The notes: generated by a model not told the origin, from the sequence alone. Shown: positions 33,770-45,563, numbered from the stretch's first letter. The stretch: 64,000 bases of DNA from Vanrija pseudolonga (GCF_020906515.1 NC_085849.1:2294001-2358000), one strand, 5' to 3'. Translations and numbers: made by a program.

Positions 33770-35287
33770 TTACGGTCCACGCTTCCACTCCATCCGAACC
33801 CAGACAACACCGACACTGGCGCCAGCCAGTAGCGCCCCGACCATGATAGCCATGTGGAGGTAGCCGCTCGGGTCCGTGAGATGCTCTGAGCCACGGAGGA
33901 GGGCACCGGCTGTCGGCGTGCCGACAAGGGTGGCAAGTCCTCTTGCCATGTAGAGGATGCCGTTGACGGATGCAAAGTTCTGCGGGCCAAAGAGCTCGAC
34001 CAGCGACGTGGGGAAGAGCGAGACGTATGCGCTCGCAAAGATGCCGTACGTGATGGTGTAGGTGATGAATAGCCCCTGGCCGGACGCGAGCGAGGGCACC
34101 AGTGTCGAGGGCATCCAGAAGCCAAAGCTCGCAATGGCGCTGATTACCGTCGTGAAGAGAAGCATGTTGATCCTTCCAAACTTGTCGGCGATCATGCCAA
34201 ATGCAATCTTGCCGATGGCGTTACATGCGTTGTTGATGGCGATGAAGTTTGCGCCCTGCTTGGCCGAGTAGCCGAGGGTCTTGGCATACGCCGAGAAGAA
34301 GAACACGGGCGTGTAGTACGCCGCCGACTGGAGGAAGGACGCGAAGAGCTGCGCCGAGAACTTGGACGAGCGGGCGATACGCCAGTCGACAAGCGGCACG
34401 TTCCACAGCGACACGAGGCTGTACTTCCACGACTTGCCCGCTGCGGTCTTGAGCCGTGCGTTCTCGGCCTCGAGCCGGGCCTTGGACACGGGGTCCCAGT
34501 CGATGAAGATGCCGCCGATGAGCAGCAAGAACGTCGAGATGCCACCTGAGATTCGCAAGCCGTTGCGGAACCCGACGGCGGCGTTGAGTGCCTGCAGCGC
34601 GGGCGCCCACACCAGCCCACCAACGCCCGTGCCCGACATGATGATGCCGAGGGCGAGGCCACGACGCGGGCCGTACCACGTCGGCGCGACCGTCACGGCC
34701 GGCATGTACGCGAAGCAGGTGCCGAGTCCGGCCATGAGGCCCTGGGTGAGGATGAACTCCCAGAGCCTGGTAGAGAAGGACGCGAGCATGGCCGAGAGGA
34801 AGAAGAAGGCCGTGCCCAGCGAGATGACAATGCGCGGGGAGAAGCGCTTGGTCCACGCCGTCGCCAGCGGCGCGGCGATCGTCATGAACGCGACTGACAG
34901 TGTGCCAATCACGTCGATCGCGGCGGGCGACGCGCCAGAGAACGGGTTGCCCGGCTCACGCGACATGGTCTGGTATAGCTCCTGGTAGATGCCGAACGAG
35001 AAGACGGTGCCGCATGTCGTGAATACGAGGAGGAACGACGAGACGCAGATGATGACGGAGCGGCTGGGGTCAGCGACGTACGATACACGACCTCACATGT
35101 TCGACTCGCGCAGGCTCGCGGCAGCAGCAGCGGCGGCGGCGGCGGCGTCCTCGTCGGCGGGTGTGCTCGGGCCGCTGATGGGCCCCATCTCGATCGACTC
35201 GGGGCGGCTGGGGCCCGGCGTGGACGGGATGCTGGCCCCCGGGCGGGGCGAGGGCGCTGTCAGTGTCGCGGTGGAGAGCTTGGACAT
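33770..35287 (-). CDS. MFS monocarboxylate-transporter-like protein
   Basis: Exons 35287-35097 and 35063-33770; 494 aa. A Pro/Ser/Ala-rich cytosolic leader of ~63 residues with an 11-Ala run precedes 12 spans. The SFGIYQELYQTMSREPGNPF loop after TM1, ATWYGPRRGLALGIIMSGTGVGG (TM4-5 region) and the ADKFGRINMLL segment are typical of the fungal MCT-like branch (Mch family and relatives). Yeast Mch proteins do not all carry monocarboxylates (one is a riboflavin carrier), so substrate is open. It converges on the amino-acid permease. Confidence 0.88.
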
Positions 35288-36234
35288 GCTCGGCGCATGG
35301 GTGGTGAGGAGGGGAGACGGATGAGATGCAGGAGAGCGCCGACATATATCCTCGAGGTGGACAGGAGTTAAGCGCCCGAAGCACTTTGCTCACCCGCTCG
35401 CCCGCTCGACTGCGGGCCGGACTTGGCCGGTGCGGGGCTGAGCCGACGCCAAGCGAAGAGTCGGGCGAGGCGCGGCCCCATATCAGTGTAGGGAGCATTG
35501 AGGTTGTGAGCTGATACATATGGAACATGCGTAGAGCTGGCGGCCAGGACCACAAGCTGGTAGGGAAGCGGCGGCTGGGTGATGTGGGTGTGAGACATGC
35601 ATTCATAAGGAAACAGACCCTTCCGATGTCTTTCAACGCACTTGTTGGTCAGGCAAGCCTGGAAGCCCCTCGCGGTAGGTCCTCTTGCGTAATCGGTGAG
35701 TTAAGGGTCATTCTGCGAGGACGGGGGTTCGATTCATCGTCGGACCTTCGAAAAGGATGACCTCCGGTGCTTTAAACCTATCATCGATTGGTCTGTAAAG
35801 CCTGTATGGTATAGACTCCGGTACGCCATAGCCGCCCCCAGGAAGCGAACCCCGCAAGTGTTTTTGTGTTTGTTGTAGACTGGATACCCCTTTACATGTG
35901 TATCCACAATGCATGCAGATGATACAATGGCGACAACTGACACAGTACCCTCACTCGCCGCAGCCACTCTCGGGCCACAGGATCGGCCGACAACACGAGC
36001 GGGGACAGTGCCGCGCTCATTACTAGCTCGATGGGTGGAGGAGGGTGCTTCACTTAACAAAGGACAATGATGGCTGATCGACGACGATGATGACTGATGG
36101 ACGAGGATGACTGGGATGGAGAATCACAGGGCGAGGAGGGGAGGGGAGAAACGGAGGAGAGGTCTTCGTCTGTTAGCGCGCCGTCCGTCTCTGTTTCTGA
36201 GCCGTCCACTCACACCAAGAACGGGACACTGTTA
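35288..36234. other. Intergenic with a tRNA-like relic
   Basis: Promoter side of the MCT-like gene and 3' side of the repeat protein gene. Apart from the tRNA-like sequence at 35678-35747, no gene or repeat recognised. Confidence 0.45.
35678..35747 (+). pseudogene. tRNA-like relic (possible Arg-type)
   Basis: Begins GGTCCTC and ends TCGGACC, giving five acceptor pairs followed by mismatches. It contains an A-box-like GCGTAATCGGT and a B-box GGTTCGATTC at standard spacing, and a loop with TTCTGCG. The T stem and the last acceptor pairs do not close, so a functional tRNA is unlikely. It may be a decayed tRNA or the head of another tRNA-derived repeat. Confidence 0.3.
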
Positions 36235-37883
36235 CTATCCACGCTGGCTAACCAGGCTGGCCAGGCACTTCTCAGCGTGCAGTGAAGAGAGCACGAAGCA
36301 GCAAGAGAATCCCTTGATCTTGCAAGATCCGCAGAGGCTGCGCCTCTCCACGACGTCCTCGGGGCAGATCCGCTTCGCCACTTCGTAGGCGAGGCGCTTC
36401 TGGTAGTCGGTGTGGCACGCACGGAGGCCGTTGGGGAGTTGAGCTGCCTGGAACTGAGTGGTGGAGACGGCACGTCCTGTCCCAAGGGGGTGGGTCATCC
36501 AGAGGACGGAGGCGGAGGCGGCGAACTGGCGCTTGGTGATGCGGTTGTCGTTGAGCTTGGGCTGCAGGTTGCGGTAGATGGCTTCGCGAACCTTGTCTGG
36601 CATGCCATCAGCTCGCTTTGGCTGGCCAGCTTTGGCGGCATCATAGAGGAACTCGTCAGCGAACTGGGGGGAGGTTAGCATGCAGGTCACGCACATCGGT
36701 GTCTGGCACGAACCACGCTGGTTGGCATACCAGGGTACACCCTTTCGATGTACCGAAGGTAGCCTTCGGCGGGCTGCTCGGGGACCTCTTCGAAGCGGGG
36801 CCAGTTGGCCGGGGAGACTGGGTTGGCGACGATCGCACGAGGCGTGCCGAGGAGAGAGCTGGGGCCGCTGCCGTGGTGGGCGTACCACTCGCGGTACGGC
36901 ATGTAGCGGGGCCGAACAGATCCCTCCCCACGCCTCGCACCACTGCCCTTACCGCTACCATTGACCCTTGCAGGCGGAGCATCACGGCGACCACCGGCAT
37001 CGTGCCCGCCGCCCTGGCGGTTGGCCTCGCCGATACCAGGCTCGACGCGGAGGCGGGACCTGGTAGATTCACCAGCCTGCACGACTGGAGCAGGCGGGGC
37101 TTGACGGTGCGCCATGGGCATCTCAAAGGGACCACGCTGCCAGGGAGCGCCGGGCCCAACGCGACGCGGCGGGGCATCCGCCGATGGGGGGTTGACGGCG
37201 AACATGGGGTGGTGAGGGGGACCGTTATCAGCGGGGGTGACGGCGCCGAGTTGAAAGTTGCCGAGGTTGGCCGGCTGGCGGGCGTTGTGGCGGCCCTCGC
37301 TGTTGTCGGGCTGACGGTGGGGCGGGTGGCGGCGATCGTCGTCGTGGTTGGCACCGAAAGCCCCCGCGTTAGGGCGGCCGGGGGGACGAGCGTTGCCGAT
37401 GGCACAGCTGCCCCAGCCAGTGGCAACAGGGCGAGGGGCGGCAGAAGGAAGGCCGGGGGCAGGGGAGCCGAACGGAGCCGGGGCGTGCCCGCTGTAGCCC
37501 GACCACGAGTAGTCACGGGGACGGAGAGGAGAGGGTGCCGGGGGACGGGATGCTGCGTACGCGCCAAAGCCGCCACGAGGGAGCGTCGTAGCGTGAGAGT
37601 AGTTCATACGACGGACGAGGTCGTTGTGGTCCTGGTTGATATCGGCGCAGGCGTTGATCACGCGCCGAACGTGGCCCTTGTCGTCTTGGCTGTTGTCGTT
37701 GCGCGCGTCGATCTCACGACGAACGCGGTCCTTGTCGTCCTGGTTGCCGTTCTCGAGAGCGTTGATGACACGACGAACGTGGTCCTTGTCGTCTTGGCTA
37801 TCGTCGTCGTGGGCATGCGCAGGGAGAGAAGGAGTGTTGTGGTCGCTAGAGGGGTTGCCCCACTCGGGGACACCGAAGCGCAT
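36235..37883 (-). CDS. Low-complexity protein with four 18-residue repeats, function unknown
   Basis: Exons 37883-36717 and 36663-36235; 531 aa. Residues 29-96 are four tandem 18-residue units built on QDDKDHVRRVINA, probably amphipathic helices. The middle (about 100-330) is Pro/Gly/Arg-rich and disordered-looking. The C-terminal third has conserved-looking order: RPRYMPYREWYAHHG, FADEFLYDAAKAGQPKRA, PNGLRACHTDYQKRLAYEVAKR, then a Cys cluster (CPED...CGSCKIKGFSCC). The donor site is ambiguous (gtggtt at 36716 chosen; gtgtac 30 bases earlier also keeps frame). No known family recognised; nucleic-acid or protein binding is only a guess from the Arg-rich middle. Confidence 0.7.
37584..37799 (-). 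repeat. Four tandem 54-bp coding repeats
   Basis: In-frame units encoding (S/N)QDDKDHVRRVINA plus four variable residues; the fourth is the most diverged (NQDHNDLVRR). DNA identity among the first three is visible as repeated gttgatgac/cgacgaacg words. Confidence 0.8.
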
Positions 37884-40502
37884 GGCGGCTGTACGAGATG
37901 GTAGTAGATAAGAGCCTTTGGCGAGCGGGGAGGATGTGTGTCGAGGAAGGGGGAAGGCGTAGAGAGAATGATGAGTGAGAGAGTGATACACGTCGCGGTG
38001 ATGAGGAACCCGGTATATGTAGCTTCCCCCACGTACAGCGGCCGTCGACAGTGGGTCGGTGGGTGACAGCCCGGCAGGCAGGCGCCAGCGCGCACACCCC
38101 TCCTTTGGCCAGCACCTCCGCCACCCACAACACGCGTGTGCAGGTCATGAAGGACCCAGCCCACTACACGGGTGCACAAGGTCAGTCAGACACGCTGCCT
38201 GCCGAGGTGTACGACACGCCGTCCTTTGATGGCTTGGCGAGGATTGCGCGCGTCGTGCACGGACCGGTCTGTGCGCCCGGCGTGGCGTACGCACCCCGGC
38301 GATCCGTGCGCGTCGTGCCTGTCTGCCAATGCTCCCGGCAGAGGGTCTGAAGCATCGGCGGCGCGCTGGTCGCGTGGTACCGGAACGGGTGCCCGCCCAG
38401 TACGAGACTGCCCGTCTCGCCAGCTCGCCGCCTTCCTCAAAGGGATGTCAGCGCAGGCGTGGCCATCACAGCCTCCTCCTCCTTTGGCCGCGTTGCTCTC
38501 AAGGGCACCATCCCCACGCTTGTAGGGGTATGAAAGACCCTTCCTTTGGCCGTTGTCCCCGTCGCTGTGCACGAGGCAAGCCATGCCGCGTGCATTCCGG
38601 TCGTGCATGGTGCACCACGCGTCGCGACAACAAGAGCTGCCACACACATTCGCCACCTGGCATATTTTGATCCCGCTTGCAGGCAGCCCTGCCTTGCCGA
38701 TATCCAGGGCTGTGGAAGTGGTCGAGGGCGCCGAGGACAGGGGCTCGGCGCCAACCTGCAATTGAGAAGCCGGCACGCCTGGCGCCCCGGGCGTGGGCGG
38801 GGGTGCGCTGGTGCTGGCCGGCTGCCAGCAGATATGTAGTGCACCCAGCTAGCTCGGGTCGCGAGCCGAGCCGAGACAGCGCGCCGAAGCCAACATCATC
38901 CAGCGCACATTGCGCGCCTCGCCGACTGTCTGATCGGCCACTCGCCCGAGCTCGTCCGAGCCGCCGAGACGATACTCACCCCCCGCCTGCCTATTCCTGA
39001 CCCTCCCTCAGCCGAGCTCATCAGCGCCGCGCAGATTTTATAATGAATCCAACGTATGACGAGCGTAGTGACGACTGCCGCCGAAGCTTGCTCCAAGGCA
39101 AACTCTAATGCCTCGGCCCAACTGTAATGCGAGCGTCGGACTGAATACTAGGCCCGACAAAGCCCAAGCTACTAGCTCAAGCTCTCTGGGTCCAGGACAT
39201 CAGTCCAGGAGTCTGCAAACCTTGGTTCGGCGCATGCTTACTCGAGCAATGTACCTCGATCAGGACAGGAGGCCGCTGGAACTGAACGAACAACTGAACC
39301 GTGTATATTTTCGAGGCCGCGGAGGACGTCGTCGTACATGCACCGGCCATCTTCGACGCCAGCGCCAGCAGGGGAACCCCAGCTGCGCCTGCGCCTGCGC
39401 CGCCGCCACCACAGCGGCCGCCTCATGCCGTAGACGTCTGCGTGCGCGCCGGCACCAAGCGGGCGGATCGACCACGCCGGCCGGTGCCGCGGCGTCGCTG
39501 TGTGCATGCAGCATGCAGCACTGTGCCCAGGTCGTCGGCTTCACGTAACTTGGCTGACTGAAGCGCCGCCGCCACTGCTCAGGTCGAGAGGCACTCAAGC
39601 GAGCGCCGCGCCGAGGGGCCGAGCGCCACCGCCACAGGGGGTGGTGGGGGGTGGTGGAGCTGCTGTGCGGTGTCTACGTCTCCGAGGCCAGGGCGGCGGC
39701 GACGACGACGAGAGCTTATCTCCAAGATCGGGTTATGCTACTTGTGCTTTACCCTCTAGGAAAGCGCAGGACACCGCGCAAGGCCTCGTTCTGGCCCCAC
39801 TTGTGAGTTCGGTGACATGAGGTTGTGCTGTGGGTGGCGGTGGCTGTCATCTTGGCGGGCGTGGGCGTAGGGGTGGGTGCTGCGAGGCCTGCGTTTGGCG
39901 GCAGGCGGTTGGCCGCGACCGCGAGCACTGGCCTGCATCTTGATGGCCTGGTCCACCCTTGTGTCTTGCTCGCTGAGCTCCTTGTGTCGCCCACCCAGTC
40001 TGGCAGTCAGCCTTGTAGGACGATGTCGCCCAAGTGCCAGCCTGTTCGTTTTCACTCCCCGTCGCCGTCGTCGAATGCACGCACAATCCAGAGACGAGGT
40101 GTCGCCGGCCAGGAGGGAGCGCTTCCTGTAGGGCCTCACTAGTCCTGACGGAGCTTCCGTCCTGGTACCTCTGCGCCATGCCCCTACGTTCCCCTGTTGT
40201 ACGGCAGAGTGAGCCCCCACGCCGACTGGCGCCACAGCCCTTGGCCCCTTCCCCCTGACTCCACAGTGACAGTTACCCCGGGCCTTGGCGATATGGTTTG
40301 TTGCTGCTTGTGCATGCACAGTGCGCAGCCGACCCGACGACGACGACCAGACCCTTCCTTGTGCTCTTGTCAGCCCAGCCCACAACAAAGATTTGAGCTT
40401 GGACCGGCTCGTGCTCCGACATAGATAAAGGCCGGCATCATCGCACCGGCCCTACCCCGCCTGCCTCCCAACACACACCCCCAACACCGTCACGATCACA
40501 CC
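37884..40502. other. Gene-poor 2.6 kb gap
   Basis: Contains the leader of the repeat protein (minus) and the promoter of the four-TM gene (plus). Two short plus-strand stretches read like codon-biased protein: about 38903-39043 (ends with a stop after ISAAQIL) and 39301-39480 (starts VYIFEAAEDVVVHAPAIF). I could not connect either to a start codon or to each other. No repeats or RNA genes seen. Confidence 0.4.
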
Positions 40503-41322
40503 ATGGCGCCCGTCAGCGAGAAGGAGCACCTCGACCTCGCCGAGCGCAACCACGCCCGCGACCACGCCCTCGCCGCAGCCGAGCACCACAAGCGCGCCGC
40601 GACGCGGCGCGCGCAGGCCGCCATCGACCCGACATGCGACGGGCCGTACGTCGCGTGGGCGCTGACCGCGACGTCGATCCTGTGCCTGCTCGCCACGACC
40701 CTCAGCGCGCCGTTCACAAAGCTCTCGCTGCTGTCTACCCCCGTGCCCATCGGCCTCTGGGGCCACTGCGACGCGTACACCTCGTCGGCGAGCTGCGAGC
40801 TCACGTGGCCGTGGCCGACGGTGCGCGGCGGCGAGGTGCTCGCGTACACTGGCGCGTTTGGCCCGCTCGTGTCGTGGACCAACTTGTCTGTGCCGATTTG
40901 TGAGTTGCGGCCCGGAGCCCTCGAGGGGTGCGGCGGAACGTGACTGACCACTCCCAGGTGTCCTCGTCCAGCTCGGCGCCCTCGCCGCCCTCCACACCGA
41001 CTCGTCGCGCGGCCGCTGGACGCTCTACCCCGCCATCTCGGTCATCGCGTCCTCGGTCGCAATGTTCACGTTCGTGTCCGTGTACACGGGCTACGTGCGC
41101 GCCGCGGCCGTGCTCTCGCTCAACGTCAACATCCGCGGCGCGGTCACCGGCGGACCGGGCCTCACGGCCGTGCTCATCGGCTGCGGGTTCGCGCTCATCG
41201 CCAACCCGCTCTCGTCGCTCGAGACGCACGCCCTCGACTGGCTCATTGACCGCGTCGCCGGCGCCGACTGGCATCCCGAGGAGGGCATGGTGCGCCTCGA
41301 GGAGGAGGAGGAGGAGGTCTAG
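40503..41322 (+). CDS. Sur7/PalI-like four-TM membrane protein
   Basis: Exons 40503-40899 and 40958-41322; 253 aa. A ~45-residue charged cytosolic N-terminus is followed by a first span (AWALTATSILCLLATTL), an extracellular loop with GLWGHC and a second Cys about ten residues on (GLWxxC-x9-C, the claudin/Sur7/PalI hallmark), then three more hydrophobic segments (CVLVQLGALAALH; AISVIASSVAMFTFVSVYTG; GLTAVLIGCGFALIAN). The C-terminus is an acidic EEEEEE tail. Family members mark plasma-membrane microdomains or act in alkaline-pH sensing (PalI/Rim9). Which of these applies is not decidable here. The start has a clean ATG just after a C-rich leader. Confidence 0.75.
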
Positions 41323-41624
41323 GCGGCGGGCGGGGTCAGCGGAACTGTACTTTTGGACTCGTTGGCATTGGCATTCATCACTGCATAGCATGCATCTTTC
41401 TTTCATTGTTCGCAAGCAAAGGCGAGCTGCACGACTCACACCTCGGTGGCGATCACCACGTTTTGACACAGAACCACAGCCCGCGACACCGGGTACCCCC
41501 TACCCCCTGCTCTACCCCCTGCCTGCCCCCTGCCTGCCCCCACCCACCATGACTGCGCACTCTAGTTCATCCGTCTACACGATTAACAACGTTACAGTAC
41601 AAGCAAGATTGATCAAACGCCGCC
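41323..41624. other. Convergent 3' intergenic space
   Basis: 302 bases between converging genes, with short C-rich direct repeats near 41497-41545 (ccctgcctgcccc words). No gene. Confidence 0.45.
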
Positions 41625-44092
41625 CTACTCCACGTCCTTGTGAACCAGAGGCTTGGCCTCCTTGAGCGCGGCGGCACGCTCCTCGGCAAGCTCGGCCAGC
41701 TCGTCGTCGAGGTCCATCTCGGCTCCGGGGTCCTCCATGTGGCCCGTCTCGCGCTCGAGCAGAGGCTTGATGAGGCGGTTGAAGTACGGGTGCTCCTTGG
41801 GAGGAGGGTTGGCAGCGCGCACCTGGTTGAAGTATGACTCGTAGACCGAGCCGTCCCACTTGCCAAGGGGCGAGTTGACAATGTGGTCCGAAAGGGCAAA
41901 CGAGTCGACCAGGGGAATGGCCACCTGGCGGAGCTGGAAGCAGAGCTCGTCGACCTTGGCCGAAGCCTTGTCGAGCTGCGCGCCGTTGAAGTAGCCGTAG
42001 CGGAGGAAGTGGCCCTGGAGCTCCTCGACCTGCCACAGACCGTACAGCTGCGCGAGCTGGGCAAGGACGTCGGTCTCGGGGCTGGCCTCCTGCTCCTCGA
42101 CGTAGGCGCGGAACATGTGGAAGATGTATCCCGTGGTGTGGACCTTGGCGGCGACAAAGCGCGCCTGCGAGCACGCGTCGTTGGCAGCCTCCTTCGACTT
42201 GCCCGCCTTGCGAGCCGCGGCGTACTCGGTGGCAGCCTTGCGGACGACGTTGGCGGCGACGTTGTGGAAGCCGTTGGAAATGTCGGCCAGCGAAAGGGAG
42301 CCGTCCGACTTGCTGGTGGCGACGTTCTTGTCACCAAGGTAGGCAACGCCTGCGGCAAGCTTCTCGCCCTTGGCAGCACCGGCGGCAGAAGCGATGAGGG
42401 CACGACCAGCCTGGAGGGCAAGGATAGTGTTGTCACCCTCCCAGGTGCACTGAACGGCAAAGTCGTTGAGCATGGCCGGGAGGTTGGAGTAGGCCGAGTA
42501 GCCGTGGCCACCGCAAGACTGGCGACACTTCTCAATCGTGTCGAGACAGGCCCAGGTGCAGAAGGCCTTGAGGCCGGCCGAGGTGGCGTGGGTCTCCTTG
42601 AGCTTGGCGAGAATGTCCTCGAGGTTGGGGTCGGAAGGCTCGAGACGGTCAAGAGCGGCCGTCATGTCCTCGTACATGTCGGTGAGCTTGAGGGCGGTGA
42701 AGCCCATGGCGACCGACTGAGCGACGAGGGGGATGAGACGGCGCTGGTGGATGGGGTAGTCGAGAATCTGCGTCTCGACGCCCTTGTCGTTCTTGCCAAA
42801 CTGGCGGCGCACCGCGGCGTAACGCACGGCAATGGTAAGCGCCTTCTTGGTCGTGTTGGACGAGTCGGCAACCATGGCGGTACGGCCACCGAGGAGCGCA
42901 CCGTAGGTGAGCTGGGCAAGAGGAGGCTCAGTGACGACGCCATCGCGCGAGACTTGGGTGTGCTTCATGAGCATGTGGGCGCGGGGGATGCGGACAAAGG
43001 TGAACTGGATGTAGCCGTTGTCGATACCGTCACGGCCCATCTTCTTGCCAATGTCGCCAATGGTGATGCCGGGGAGGAGGCCAAAGGTCTTGGTGTCACG
43101 GAGCTGGACGACAAACGTCTTGACACCGTGGTCCTTGCCGTCAACGATCAGTCGGGCAAAGACGGAGCAGTGGGTGGCAGTCGACGCGGCACCGCCGATC
43201 CACCACTTGGTGGCACCGAGGTGAGGCGTGTGGATGACAAACTCGTCAGAGCTCTTGTCAAAGGTGGCCGTGGTCTCGAGGCCGGCAACGTTGGAGCCGT
43301 GGGCGAGCTCGGTCATGCCAAAGCAGCCAATCACGCCGTTGAGGCCGAGCACACCCTTGTCGATCCAGTAGCCTGGGCGAGGGAGTTAGCTCTGGTCGTC
43401 CGAGCACAGTTCGGGTCCAACCCTGAAGGCTACTCACTGAGCTGGTTGGGAGTCGAACCACCGCGCACGGCGCCAAGGAAGAGACCGTAGTGGACACCAA
43501 AACGCGTCCAGAATCCGGGGTCGGCGATACCGACGAGCTCCATGCGCTTGGTGAACGTGTCGATCGACTCGTGCGTGACAAAGTAGACCATGGACGCAAA
43601 CTTCTCCATGGTGCGCTCACGGATCTGGTCCTTGCTCAGGTCGTGCACGTCCGAGAGCACGAATGCCGGGTGGCGCGCGAGCTGTGCGGTTAGTATCGCG
43701 ACCCTGCTGTCACCGGTGCGTGCTGCTGCTCACCTCGGCCATGAACTTCTCCTTGAGGAGGAGGTTCTTCTCCGAGCCGTGCATCTTGATGGCAAGCTTG
43801 CGGATGTTGAACGGCGGGTTGGCACGTTCCTGCGGGCGGGTGTCAGCTGGATGCGTCGCGTCGCGTCGAGTCTCGAGGGCGCAGCAACACGAGGCGAGAT
43901 GAAGCGCGACGCGTCGCGCCGTCGCCATCATCATCACCATCACGTCGCCTCGCCACGAGCATGTGCCGTACTAACCATTGCCATGGTCTCGACCTGCCGC
44001 GATGTCAGCTGAGTTCGCGCGTGATGACGTGGCTGTGCCAGCGCGTCGCCGTCTCAACTCACCGTGGTCGGCTTTGGCCTTGGGAATGCCAT
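41625..44092 (-). CDS. POX1: Acyl-CoA oxidase (fatty-acid beta-oxidation)
   Basis: Exons 44092-44063, 43993-43976, 43829-43734, 43681-43438, 43372-41625; 711 aa, normal for the family. N-terminal domain ERANPPFNIRKLAIKMHG, then CFGMTELAHGSNVAGLETTATFD (FAD/substrate region), CRQSCGGHGYSAYSNLP (the catalytic-glutamate region follows in QCTWEGDNTILALQ). The enzyme oxidises acyl-CoA to trans-2-enoyl-CoA and passes electrons to oxygen, normally in peroxisomes. The C-terminus is VHKDVE, so there is no SKL-type PTS1; yeast Pox1 also lacks one and uses an internal signal. Exon 2 is only 18 nt (VETMAM) and was chosen because it keeps both flanking introns GT-AG and the frame. Confidence 0.95.
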
Positions 44093-44750
44093 TGTGATTA
44101 GATGTGTAGGTGTGGGTAGGGATACAAGTGTGTAGTTTCTCTCTGCTGCAGTGATGAGTGTGGGTGTGCTTGTTGCGATGGATGGTTGTGGAAACAAGGT
44201 GAGCGGCGACGGGTTACGAGGAAAAATATAGCAAGGCTGGCTGGCTCCAGGCTGGAGCTAACAAAACAAGTTACCCGGGTAGTGGGCGACTGTTTGCCGG
44301 CAACGTGACGTCGTGGTCACCGCCGCCGCCACTGGCTCGTGGGTCGCCTCTATACCTCTACCGTGTGCCGAGCCTATCGCATGGGCTCATGCTTGGCGAC
44401 TAGTTTCCTGTGCATCCTCCTGTAACCGGTTAACTCTGCGTGCGACCACCGTTGTCTGCATCGTGGTTGGTTAAGAGGCCGAGGTCGGTCAGTGGCGGCG
44501 ACCGTCCTCCCCTCGATCAGGGCGGATCCCTCCCCTTTCCCCCTGGCCACATGCACACCGCCCGAATATTAATTGCTCCCGGTGCAACAAATACTCCCGC
44601 TCTCCCTCCGCATTTGGCGGAATGACTCGACGCTCTTACATTTCGGCGCCGGGCAATGGCCAGCTCCTGCGCTCCTGCCCAGCCAACCAACCATCTCCCT
44701 CCCTCCCCCTCGCTCCCCTGCTAACCGACCCTGCCCTTTCAGAGGCATCA
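44093..44750. other. Promoter of acyl-CoA oxidase and tRNA 5' flank
   Basis: Upstream region of POX1 on the minus strand and of tRNA-Cys on the plus strand. No coding-like exon. No oleate-response element could be assigned with confidence. Confidence 0.45.
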
Positions 44751-44840
44751 GTGGCTTTAGCACAGTGGTAGATTGCGGCGGATTGCAACTCATGAAGTCT
44801 AAAGATCCGTAGGTCCCCGGTTCGATCCCGGGAAGTCACT
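44751..44840 (+). tRNA. tRNA-Cys(GCA) with 16-nt intron
   Basis: Acceptor GTGGCTT pairs with AAGTCAC; D arm with AGTGGTAGA; anticodon stem GCGGA/TCCGT; loop TTGCAA|A with anticodon GCA; T arm CCCGG TTCGATC CCGGG; discriminator T73, as expected for tRNA-Cys. The intron CTCATGAAGTCTAAAG sits between positions 37 and 38, the standard nuclear site. Mature length is 74 nt before CCA addition. Confidence 0.95.
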
Positions 44841-45563
44841 GCTCTTCTTGCTCGTATAGTGTAGGTGGTTATCACTGGTCGTTGTGGCGTACTACGCTGG
44901 AACATCCGACCCGACCGCTGTTCGACTCAGCGTGCGAGCACATAACGTTTTTAGGTGGTGCGCGAGGTGTACTTTTGGCTTCAGAGAGGTGCTGGTCTGC
45001 CAACAGAAGTTGGTCACAGCTGCTGCCTCTTAACGTCGACGATGCCACTTGTTGGTACCGAGGAAGTATTCAAAGCGGCCAAGCGGGGTATTGTTCTGAC
45101 CAGGTTTCGACATTCAGGGCAGATTAGAAAACCGCTATCATGGACTTGCAGTGGGTAGAGGACACACCGGTCAATACGACCTTGCTATCCGGTGGCCCAA
45201 GAACCAACAACAACAATGCCCTGCTTCGGCGACCCTTGCCTGCTCTTAGTGCGTACCGGCGCCGATGACCCCCAGCTTCACGCCATGTGGCCCCCGGCGG
45301 CCTCGTTCGTCATCTTTCGGACCCGCTTCGGCGGCCCCACAGTCTCCTCGGTCTCGGGGCCTCGGGACCCCGCTGACCTCTTCCACCATCGTCATGTACC
45401 AGCTCTCGTATCCCTATATCTAGTCGTGCAGTGGTATTGGCAACTACGGCACCCGTCTCCTGGACCATGCCCGTGCCCCGACATCTTCTACGAGCACACT
45501 CAAAGCGGCGCAATGATGCTCGAGCTCTTCGCGTCGGTGAGCTGTGGAGTTGTCAGTGTTGCC
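44841..45563. other. Intergenic downstream of tRNA and AP-1 mu
   Basis: About 720 bases. A plus-strand frame opening near 45216 (MPCFGDPCLLLVRTGADD) is protein-like for some 90 residues but then runs antisense into the AP-1 mu exons, so I do not call it. The AP-1 mu 3' UTR falls here. Confidence 0.4.

Noticed and set aside
41883-43490. 535-codon plus-strand frame opposite POX1
   Set aside because: Antisense shadow of the acyl-CoA oxidase exon; Val/Gly/Glu-rich composition without domains.
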